Source: Jimgerdemannia flammicorona (Eukaryota; Mucoromycota; Endogonomycetes; Endogonales; Endogonaceae). From it: a stretch of 27,049 nucleotides of DNA. The position numbers were made by a program, and so were the translations under genes. Below, piece after piece: positions 19,558 to 27,049 of the stretch. The stretch covers positions 1 to 27,049 of the forward strand of contig RBNI01000779.1 in the NCBI GenBank assembly GCA_003990745.1, read 5' to 3'. The first letter of the stretch is position 1, and the number at the start of each line of letters is the position of its first letter. The notes beneath the pieces were generated by a model. The model saw only the letters and a list, made by a program, of their open reading frames with translations. It searched no databases and was not told the DNA's origin.

Positions 19558-19956
19558 CTTCATCTAAAGGCCCAGGTCTCTCAATATCAAACAAAAGGAG
19601 CCATTGGTCTTAACCTACACTCAGTCAAACAAGTCACTATTTCAGCCAAGGGCCATACTCTAGTGCCTACTAGAATTGCAGTCCAATGTCCTGAAGGATA
19701 TTATGCTAGAATTGCACCACGATCAGAACTCAGTGTCAAATATCATTTAGATATAGGCACTGGTATCATTGATCCAGACTTTCAAGGACAAGTCTAAGTC
19801 TCGCTTGTCAACCAAAAGGATCAAGACTACATAGTTAAAGAAGGAGACTGAGTCATGCAAATGATCCTGGAAAAAGTCAGTCAACTCAAGATTACAGAAG
19901 TCTAAGAACTCCCTGAAACCAAATGAGATCAAAAGGGTTTTGGTAGTACTGATCAA
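19558..19956 (+). pseudogene. dUTPase domain embedded between gag and protease
   Basis: dUTPase hydrolyses dUTP to dUMP and pyrophosphate, keeping uracil out of new DNA. All five motifs of the trimeric family occur in order and in one frame. Motif 1 is GAIGLNLHS (19597-19623). Motif 2 is ARIAPRSELSVK (19705-19740; PRSG-type). Motif 3 is DIGTGIIDPDFQGQV (19750-19794) with the catalytic Asp kept but Phe where Tyr is usual. Motif 4 is GD.VMQMILEKV (about 19843-19875). Motif 5 contains KGFGSTD (19933-19953). Between motifs stand PTRIAVQCPEGYYARIAP and the expected spacing. Three or four stops (19795, 19849, near 19900 and 19924) break it, the ones at 19849 and 19924 replacing Arg. The frame is continuous with the zinc knuckle upstream, so the domain would be part of a Gag-dUTPase-protease polyprotein. 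The length of about 130 residues matches free dUTPases. Confidence 0.88.
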
Positions 19957-20027
19957 GCAGCAAGTCTTAGTGAAAATCGAGCTCAAGTTATGCTCATTTT
20001 CAAAGGTCTAGTCAAAGGAAATGAAGT

Positions 20028-20420
20028 TCAGTACTCATAGACAGTGGAGCTACAGGGAACTTCATCAATCAGAATCTCATCGAAAACTTCAAGATCCTCA
20101 CCAAGCCTGCACCTAAGAACAATAGTATAGTCACTATAGATAGTACTCTGTACCCCATCAAGTCAATTGCTGCCAAACTGCCCATCAAGATCCAGAAATA
20201 TTGGGAATGAGTAGACTTTGAGGTTGCACCACTAGGAGATTATAATCTGATCTTAGGAAAACTCTGGCTTATGAAATATAACCCAGATATTAATTGGTAC
20301 AAGAATGAAGTCACTCTACTTCAAGATGGAGCCAATATTATGATCAAGACAGACAAGACCATGAATAAGACCCAGATTGCAATACTGTCAGCTATATAGT
20401 ACAAGAAAGTACTCAAGAAG
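20028..20420 (+). pseudogene. Gypsy aspartic protease
   Basis: After a one-base deletion near 20030 (relative to the dUTPase frame) the sequence reads VLIDSGATGNFIN, the DSG active-site loop of retropepsins. Downstream come APLGDYNLILGKLWLMKYNPDINW, the ILG.DWL.K.NP.I.W block that closes Gypsy proteases. This enzyme would cleave the polyprotein. One stop near 20209 replaces what looks like an Arg or Trp. Confidence 0.8.
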
Positions 20421-20449
20421 GTAATGCATACCTTTATTATAATGATCTG

Positions 20450-21900
20450 CTCTAAGAAACAAGACAAGAGACTATCAGTCAATGAAAGTGTCAAGCTATT
20501 GCTAGAGGAATTCAAGGATGTCTTTCCAGACAAGCTACCTGGCCTACCACCTATACGAAAAGTTGATCATGAAATTGAACTGACCCCAGGAGCTGTACTA
20601 CTCAAGAAACATATGTACTGTATATCACTACTCGAAATTAAAGCAGTCAAAAAGGAACTAGAAGAACTACTTACATAAGGAGCCATCTAGTCAAGCAAAT
20701 CTCCTTATGGCTCACCAGTCTTATTCATCAAGAAGAAGGATGGTACCCTGTGAATATATATAGACTATCATGCACTCAACAAACTCACTGTCAAGAACCG
20801 CTATCCATTACCCTTGATTGATCAAATCTTTGATGCTCTCAAGAATGCCAAGTACTTTACTAAGTTAGATCTCATATCGGGATACCACCAGATCTGAATC
20901 AAGCCAGAAGACATTTTCAAGACTGTATTCATGACCTCCTTTGGACTCTACAAATTTCTGGTCTTAGTATTTGGTCTCACCAATTTACCTACCATATTCC
21001 AGACTCTGATGAATAAGATATTCAAGGACTAACTATTTATTTTCCTGTTGGTATATCTTGATGACATTCTGATCTTTAGTATAACTAAAGAAGAACACCT
21101 CAAACACATTCAAATAGTCCTGGAGATCCTGCAAAAACACAAGCTTTATACTAAGCTCAAGAAGTGTGAATTCTTCAAGGAATAAGTTGAATACCTTAGT
21201 CACATTGTCTCAGTATGAGAAATTTAAGTAGACCTATACAAGATAGAAGCAATTGAAGAATGGTCCATTCTGTTGAACCTCACAGAACTCCAATCCTTCC
21301 TTGGTCTAGCTGACTATTACTGCCACTTTGTCAGAAACTTCTCTGGTATTGCTGAGCCACTGACTAACCTCATGAGGAAGGCCCCACACTCAGACCACTA
21401 TATACCCTACACCTGAGATCTCTTCTGTCAACAAGCCTTTCAAGAACTCAAGAACTGCCTGACCCATGCCCTAGTCCTACATAATGCAGATCAAGACCTA
21501 AAATTCATGGTCACTACTGATACATCAAATTTTACCATTGGAGCAGTCCTGTTACAAGATGATGGCAAAGGACATTGCCCTATTGCTTTTGAGTCCTTCA
21601 AGCTGGCCCCAGCTGAACAAAAGCTAGCTACTCATGAGAAGGAACTACTAGCAATAATACATGCACTAGACCACTGGCAATACTATCTAGAAGGTATTGA
21701 GTTTGATATTATTACTGATCATCAATCCCTCAAGTATATCAATATCCAATCTACTTTGTTACATCTATAAACCAAGTGGAGCCTCAAGCTTCAAACCTTC
21801 AACTGATGATCATCTACAAGCTCAGCAAGACACTTGTAGTATCAGATGCCTTATTAAGGTATCTAGACCTCACCACAATCATGCAAGTTACCTTGGCATC
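20450..21900 (+). pseudogene. Gypsy reverse transcriptase and RNase H
   Basis: The lead-in [23 protein letters not shown] (about 20485-20550) and the HEIELTPGA block open the RT. Then come [44 protein letters not shown] (about 20855-20895), [18 protein letters not shown] and the catalytic [10 protein letters not shown] (21051-21080). After the thumb (ELQSFLGLADYYCHFVRNFS) RNase H shows MVTTDTSNFTIGAVLLQDD (about 21507), AFESFKLAPAEQKLATHEKELLAI and FDIITDHQSLKYI (about 21700-21740). Several stops (20678, 20690, near 20750, 20897, 21031 and 21184) break the ORF. The same domains in the copy at 3681 begin only at the RT/RNase H boundary. Confidence 0.9.
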
Positions 21901-23356
21901 AGAATTCTTAGACCAAATCAGGCAAGCTTACAAAGAAGACACAGTCACTACTAGAGTTTTCTTGAATAAACTCAAGGATATATATACTGTCAAGAACAAC
22001 CTGATCTATCATCAAGACCAAGTCTACCTACCTGAAAACATAAACCTACACTATAAGGTTTTGCAAGAACACCATGACTCCCCTCTTGCCAGTTATCTGG
22101 GAATTGAGAAGACTGTTAAGAATATCCAATACCACTACAATTGACTAAACATGATCAAGGAAATCAAAAACTATATTACCAGCTGTAATCTATATCAGTA
22201 CAATAAGTCTATCAACCAAGTGTCTGCTGGTTTGCTACAACCACTGTCAATTTCTACCAAGAAATTCAAGCAAGTCACCATGGACTTTATAACTCAACTA
22301 CTATGAACTCAATCTGGTGTCAATGCTATTGTCATATTCATTAACCATCTGACTAAGACTATGGTTGCTAAACCAATCACTACCAATGCTACTGTACCTG
22401 AGATTGCAAGAATCTTCTTCAAGTCCATCTTCTATCACTATGGTCTACCATAAGTAATTGTTAGCAATCATGACCCCAAGTTCACCAGCCACTTCTGGCA
22501 AACTCTCTTTAAGACTCTGGGAACCCAATTGGCTATATTTACTGCCTTTCACCTACAAACTGATGGACAAACTGAGTGCATGAATAGAACTCTAGAACAA
22601 ATGCTTAGAAACTATGTTTTTTATGAGAAAGATGATTGGGACATCTATCTGACTTATATGGAGTTTGCATATAACAATGCTATCCAATTATCTACTGGTC
22701 TTTCCCCTTTCTGGTTACTCCATAGTCAAGATCTCAAGACCCCTGCAAGTCTATTTCCTTTCAAGAAAACCAGTTAAATACAAGTTCCAACTGCTAAGCA
22801 CCTTATAGACAAAATGGATGAACTACTCAAGATTGCTACCATGAACCTCCAGAAGGCTCAACAGCATCAAGCCAAGTATGCTGACAAGAAATACTGTGAT
22901 GTCACTTATACTGTTGGAGATCAAGTTCTATTGTCTACTGAGAACCTCAAGATATAATCTCAAGTTAACTGTCCTTTGAATAAGTTCCAACCCAAGTATA
23001 TTGGACCTTTTGAGATCACTGAATAAGTCTCTGCATCCTCCTACCATCTCAAGCTACCTGAAACTATGAGAGTATACCCAGTCTTTTATGTGTCACACCT
23101 CAAGATCTGGAGTCAGTCACTACCCTACTCTGGTCAAATTCCTAAGCCTTCCACCCCTGTAATTATTGAAGACTATATTGAGTATGAAGCTAAGAAAATC
23201 CTTGACAAACAAATCCACTACTGCTGTCTTGAATACCTAGTCAAGTAGATGGGTTATCCTGAATATGATGCTATCTGAAAACTACTGATTAACCTCAAGA
23301 ACTCTCAAGATCTAGTTCAAAACTTTGAGGCAAAATGTATTGTCCAATCCTTATAG
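21901..23356 (+). pseudogene. Gypsy integrase with C-terminal chromodomain
   Basis: Integrase joins element DNA to the chromosome. The HHCC finger is damaged: EHHDSPLASYLG keeps the histidines, but the Cys pair reads CNLY where copy 1 has DLCQ, so both copies have lost a Cys. The catalytic core has TMDFI (about 22280) and FHLQTDGQTECMNRTLEQM with the Glu. The second catalytic Asp in the SDRDPKF-type motif reads SNHDPKF (about 22465), a D-to-N change that would abolish catalysis. GPFEI and YPVFYVSHLKIW precede the chromodomain IEYEAKKILDKQ...CLEYLVK.MGYPEYDAI (about 23175-23280), which in this group guides insertion to heterochromatin. The reading ends at TAG about 23354-23356. Stops are scattered through it. 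Confidence 0.88.
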
Positions 23357-23483
23357 TGACTTCCTTAGATTATTGATGACCTATGGCAATAACCAGTGCC
23401 TTATGCATTGGAAGTTTACTTTGGGACCCTGGAACCAGCAGAACATTTAATGAACAAGAAGTCTACTGAAATGAAGCTACTAG

Positions 23484-23555
23484 CTGGATTCGAACCCCTC
23501 TCAGTTAGTTAGTCTAGTAATAGACTCTCTGCCCTATATGAGAATGGCTAATCCC
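23484..23555 (-). other. tRNA-like segment in the Gypsy 3' untranslated region
   Basis: The minus strand contains a perfect B-box-like GGTTCGAATCC (23486-23496) and, upstream of it, a hairpin with a 6-bp stem (AGTCTA/TAGACT at 23511-23526) and a GGGCAGAG segment like part of a tRNA D-arm. The acceptor and T stems do not pair well, so I do not call it a tRNA gene. The same place in the other Gypsy copy (5860-5891) has GGTTCAAACC and a different 6-bp hairpin. Confidence 0.35.
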
Positions 23556-23644
23556 CACCAATGTGCCAATTCAAGTTTGAGAAATTTTGGTTAAGTATAT
23601 CTAGCCTTATGTTATCTAAGAACTCAACAAGAATGTTGGTTCTT

Positions 23645-23657
23645 AAGGAGAGGGGGA
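23645..23657 (+). promoter_or_regulatory. Polypurine tract of the complete Gypsy element
   Basis: AAGGAGAGGGGGA immediately precedes the TG of the 3' LTR, matching the tract at 6023-6035. Confidence 0.8.
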
Positions 23658-24122
23658 TGTAATAATTTCACAGTCATATTTAGTCTTAGTACATTTTTTG
23701 CATCTTTTAGTCAGTCTTTTCTTGTTATTTCTTGAACATTCTACTATGTTCTGGCACCTTCTACTTACTTAGAAACCTTCTCTCAGTGCCCAGACACTAC
23801 TAGAATATTCTTATCTTTCCTTGGCACCAAGTATCTTATCTCAGCTAGTCATGAAATCTTTCAGAACATTGTAGAATAGTATTAGTCAGCTTTGCTAAGA
23901 ACCTATTTCTTGGCATTTCTCTTTCTTTCCAAGATCCTTCTGGATCTTTCTTTCAGATTATGTATAAATATCCTTATTCTCTGTCTAAATAAAGCTCAGA
24001 ATATTTTCTCCCAGAAATCCTTTATGAATACTTGAACCTTTAAGTATCTCTTTAAGTTACTTTAGGCCAACTAGAACTTCCAGATTTAGCTGCTTTCTCT
24101 TAAAGAAACTAGAACTGTTATA
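23658..24122 (+). repeat. 3' LTR of the complete Gypsy element
   Basis: Direct repeat of 18023-18487, 465 bp. It begins TGTAATAATTTCACAG and ends TGTTATA, followed by the CTGAG duplication. It differs from the 5' LTR almost only by C/T and A/G changes. Confidence 0.92.
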
Positions 24123-24127
24123 CTGAG
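24123..24127. other. Target site duplication, right (CTGAG)
   Basis: An exact copy of 18018-18022. Confidence 0.9.
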
Positions 24128-24838
24128 TACTGGTAACTCTTATCATTATATTCTCTACCTATGAAATAGAAACAAGGATCACCATTACTACTGAATATCT
24201 CTATATATGATAGGAGTATGAAATAGAAAACCTTCTCTGCTGGGAATTTCCTCAGGCCAGTCTCCAGGAGATTCAAGATACCACCCTATTGATACGTATA
24301 TGTAAAATAAAAATAGCAAAGAAGATTCATCAGGTCTTCAGACATACACTATGGTTGATCTCCAACTTGAAGTATACTAGGATCTCAGACTTCAAGAAAC
24401 TGTCAGCCCACCACACCAATGCACTGGAGGCCATGGTGGCCACAGAAGCTCAGTTCACTATCACTTTCAATAGTGATGAAGTAGAAGACTTCTGTATCCC
24501 ATCCTCCAGGACAATCCAGATCAATTTATATAAGGATTGATCTCAGCATTCCAAGGCCCCAGCATCTCCCCAAGACCCCATTTGTTCTTTATTTTGTAAA
24601 AGAGAATATCATAGATTGGAAAGCCCCCACTACCAAATGTGATGATGTCATTGGTGATGACATCATCCCATATGATATGTGTAAAGCACGTGATATACCC
24701 AAAGTGCATGATACATATATGTGATGAGACAGATGAAATGTTCATAGACCTCATTTCCTTTGAGGACATCCTGACCTCTGGCAGTGATGAAAATGAAGCC
24801 TCTATGGTTCTGAACATTCTGCTCTAAGTACTTAGTAA
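24128..24838 (+). other. Unassigned stretch with short broken frames right of the Gypsy element
   Basis: Two plus-strand frames (24289-24540 and 24639-24827) have non-random-looking acidic peptide content, such as VATEAQFTITFNSDEVEDFC and SFEDILTSGSDENEASMVL. A stretch in another frame separates them, so they may be parts of one decayed protein. I recognise no family. A small inverted repeat (GATGATGTCAT and ATGACATCATC, 24641-24667) lies between them. It could be the tail of an older retroelement polyprotein. Confidence 0.35.
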
Positions 24839-25155
24839 TACCAAAATCTTCTGGTATCCTTTTTCTATATAATTGAGTTCTACCAGCATTCTTTTTCTAT
24901 AATATCCAAATCTTTGAGTACTCTTTTCCTATACTACCAAAATCTACTGGTATCCTAAACTTATACAACCATTTGTACAGACACCTGAACTTGTACTTAC
25001 AACTATAGTTTTCTGTGTTCCAGTATTTTATTTGATTATTGGAATTTATATTTAGCTTTATAACTTAGCAACTATTGAATTATATTTTGTATAAATACCT
25101 CTCTTATTTTCTTTGAAATAAAGTCAGTTCTAGTTCACTTATCCTCAATTTTATA
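24839..25155 (+). repeat. LTR-like leader of a fourth LTR retrotransposon
   Basis: GTATAAATACC (about 25090) followed by GAAATAAAGTCAG (about 25118) is the same promoter/polyadenylation arrangement as in the other LTRs, placed directly upstream of a gag frame. Repeats of ACCAAAATCTNCTGGTATCC occur within it (about 24841 and 24937). The exact ends and the matching 3' LTR are not in the window. Confidence 0.45.
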
Positions 25156-25469
25156 CAAGCAATCTAAGAGATAACAAGACAGTTTAAAGATAAGAAGTTT
25201 GAGGACTATAAGACACTCTAATAAGAACTTGCTTATAACAAACTTGTAGTTAGTCTAAGAGATATATCTTAGAGAGAATCTAACATATTTGAAGGACTCA
25301 GCAATCACTACATGACAACTTGGTATCCATTGGCTAGTGATTCAAGATGAATCCCTCACTTTCAAGCTAAAAAATAAACAACTACCACAATAACTACCCT
25401 GACTACAAGAGTCACTCCTACAAGAATTCAAGACAAGATAGAAATGTATATATCTCTCTATATTCTATA

Positions 25470-26978
25470 GATATACTACTAAAGAGTTAATTCTGACCTT
25501 CATTGAAGACTTTGAACAATTCACTGTCATATGTATGAGTCCTTACTATGGATGCACAATTGACCCTTCTACCTATTAGCCTCAGAGGACCTATCAGAGA
25601 TAATTTCAATATAGCCACTATTGTTGATACTGATACAGCCAAACTGGCCAATATGAAGAACTTCCTCAGAACTACATACTATATTGAAGAGATCAAGCAA
25701 GCTCTCAAGAATCAACTCAACACTATCTGCTAAGAACTCAGTGAAGATCTCAACTTATTCTACATCTGAATCTATCACCAGATTGTCTCAGCTAGCTATG
25801 ATGATGCCCTCAAGAAACAAATAGCTGATTCAATCTTCCTCAAAGAAGTTCACTCTGAAATTGCCCTAGCAATCCAGTCTACTCTAGCTACTCTGACTCT
25901 TGATCAGAAAGTAGTCTTTGTATAGAGATATTAGACTATCAGACACTCTATCAAATACTTAATGGAGAAAATAACTAATATCAAGATAGAGCCATCAAAG
26001 CCAACCAGTATCATACCTATCACAGTTATAAACAGACAACTATCTCTATCTACTCCCAAGGCAGTTAAAGCTGATCCAGTGGAGGAACTCACCAAGCAGT
26101 TTGCCAAGATGACTGCATACCTTGGTAATATTATTAGAGAAGTCTGAAGCTCTAACAGAAGACCAGTACAGAGATTTGCAGCTGCTACAGAAGAACACAA
26201 TATCATATACTTCAGATGTGGAGAAGAAGGCCACTATGCAAAGAGTTGTATGACCAAAACATGATATAAAGCCTAACCAAGTAATGCTACCAGAACCAGA
26301 ATAAACCAATATAGTAGTCATTGAGGAGATTGGTGATACTGATGATGAAGAATACTATGAGAAGTCTGAATTCTACCCTATTACTGAAGGTATCAGAACC
26401 CAGTCCAAGCCCTATAACAAGAAGAGCAACAGTAAGCCAGTTGGAAGACTAAAGAAGACTCCAGCTATCACTATTTAAAGCAAGACCCAATCTGAGGAGA
26501 TTGACCAAGACATGAAGTTAGATGAAGCTGCCTATCAAATCATTGAAGGCACTACTCTAGTCTTGAGAGAAAGTGAAAGCAAGAAAGAATAGAAGCTGCA
26601 CAAGACCAAGATTCACCAGTATGATATCTATAAGGACCTCAAGAAACAAAATATTAATGCTACTTTTGGACAAGTAGCCAAAGTCTCTGCCTTTAGATAG
26701 CAGTTGAGAATAGGACTTGCAACTACTATTAAGAACCAAGAGTATAAGATTATAGAAGCTCACAATACATAAGAAGAATCTGAAGACTCAGGTAAAGAAT
26801 CTAAAGACTAGCATAAGATATCAGCCTATACTCCATATCAGATTGAAGATTATATCTTTGATGCTATCATTGATACCAGTGCTGGAGAATGCCTCATGAG
26901 TAAAAAGACAATTGACCACCTAGGCTAGGACATTAAAGAGTCCACCAAAATAGTCTATCCCTTCATTGGTATTGAAAT
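25470..26978 (+). pseudogene. LTR retrotransposon gag and protease, unrelated family, truncated
   Basis: A long plus-strand reading, broken by stops, starts near ELILTFIEDFEQFTVIC (about 25485-25535). It continues with LTLLPISLRGPIRDNFN, QKVVFV (about 25905) and EPSKPTSIIPITVINRQLS (about 25990-26045). A CCHC knuckle with the first Cys changed to Tyr follows (YFRCGEEGHYAKSC, about 26208-26250). After an acidic linker comes the region YKDLKKQNINATFGQVAKVSAF (about 26625-26690) that precedes proteases in fungal Gypsy polyproteins. The protease active site then reads IIDTSAGECLMSKKTID (about 26868-26920), with DTS where DTG is usual. The frame stops being element-like at 26978. Gag sequence and linker differ from the 18023 element and there is no dUTPase, so this is a separate family. 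Confidence 0.7.
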
Positions 26979-27013
26979 GCAGCCAAATTTGGCTGCAAAA
27001 AAAAAAAAAAAAT
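26979..27013. repeat. Perfect 18-bp palindrome followed by an A-run
   Basis: GCAGCCAAATTTGGCTGC at 26979-26996 is its own reverse complement and is followed by 16 A residues and then TTTTAAATTAATATT-like AT sequence to the window end. Retroelement homology ends exactly at its left side, so it probably marks the edge of another inserted element. A hairpin terminator-like role is less likely. Confidence 0.6.
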
Positions 27014-27049
27014 TTTAAATTAATATTTTATATAAAATTATAAAAAAAA

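Larger units (their letters stand above)
18023..24122 (+). mobile_element. Complete Ty3/Gypsy chromovirus with dUTPase, 6.1 kb
   Basis: This is a full element: 465-bp direct LTRs (18023-18487 and 23658-24122), a perfect 5-bp target duplication CTGAG on both sides (18018-18022 and 24123-24127), a PBS just inside the 5' LTR and a polypurine tract just before the 3' LTR. The order is gag, CCHC knuckle, dUTPase, protease, RT, RNase H, integrase, chromodomain. It is inactive: tens of in-frame stops and at least two one-base deletions (near 19198 and 20030). By eye the two LTRs differ at roughly 24 sites, about 5%, nearly all transitions. It is almost free of CpG, with about ten in 6.1 kb. Most stops can be explained by C-to-T or G-to-A changes in Gln, Arg or Trp codons. 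Confidence 0.92.

Noticed and set aside
23484..23555. A functional tRNA gene on the minus strand
   Set aside because: The B box is perfect, but the acceptor and T stems do not pair and the anticodon loop is of the wrong size. I kept it only as a tRNA-like segment.
24641..24667. GATGATGTCAT/ATGACATCATC inverted repeat as a CRE-like regulatory site
   Set aside because: There is no gene nearby for it to control, and short palindromes of this kind are expected by chance at this scale.

Overview
This window looks like a repeat graveyard in the genome of a filamentous fungus. The lineage is probably Dikarya. Basidiomycete and Pezizomycete-type ascomycete both fit, and I cannot separate them from sequence alone. 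The evidence is chromodomain Ty3/Gypsy elements, a DIRS-like YR retroelement, a hAT transposase, a LINE, and a fungal-style NB-ARC/kinesin-light-chain-TPR (NLR-like) gene with short GT-AG introns. I see no intact host gene. Every recognisable coding region carries stops or frameshifts. No rRNA, CRISPR array or convincing functional tRNA is visible.

Layout, left to right. (1) 1-1885, minus: C-terminal part of a LINE reverse-transcriptase ORF, 5'-truncated, running off the left edge. (2) About 1880-3235, minus: a hAT transposase relic (BED finger to the RWNST-type motif), cut exactly where the LINE starts. (3) 3255-3682: TG-rich repeat, a 13-15 bp minisatellite, and a terminus like that of a MITE found further right. 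(4) 3681-6439, plus: a 5'-truncated chromodomain Gypsy (RNase H, integrase, chromodomain, 3' LTR). (5) About 6446-8235, plus: a DIRS-like RNase H/tyrosine-recombinase relic interrupted by a 384-bp MITE with TA target duplication. (6) 8290-8690: a gene-fragment inverted repeat.

(7) 8980-14922: a CpG-rich island holding two head-to-tail copies of an NB-ARC-TPR gene (minus strand) with its 3' flank. Copy 1 (10126-12535) keeps the whole architecture but has at least three frameshifts and a stop. Copy 2 (13698-14922) is more decayed and is cut inside the NB-ARC region by (8) the tail of another Gypsy (14923 to about 15860). (9) 15970-17640: a very AT-rich desert with short tandem repeats. (10) 18023-24122: a complete Gypsy chromovirus, with 465-bp LTRs, CTGAG target duplication, PBS, gag with a CCHC knuckle, a dUTPase domain, protease, RT/RNase H, integrase, chromodomain, polypurine tract and 3' LTR. 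It is inactivated by stops and frameshifts. (11) 24840-26978: the 5' part of a different LTR element (LTR-like leader, gag, protease), broken off at a perfect 18-bp palindrome followed by an A-run near the right edge.

The most notable item is the dUTPase domain between gag and protease of the complete Gypsy element, with all five dUTPase motifs in one frame. The transposon compartment is almost CpG-free and its LTRs differ nearly only by transitions, which suggests cytosine-methylation deamination or a RIP-like process. The NLR-like island keeps normal CpG content. All comparisons were made by eye; no search or alignment program was run.
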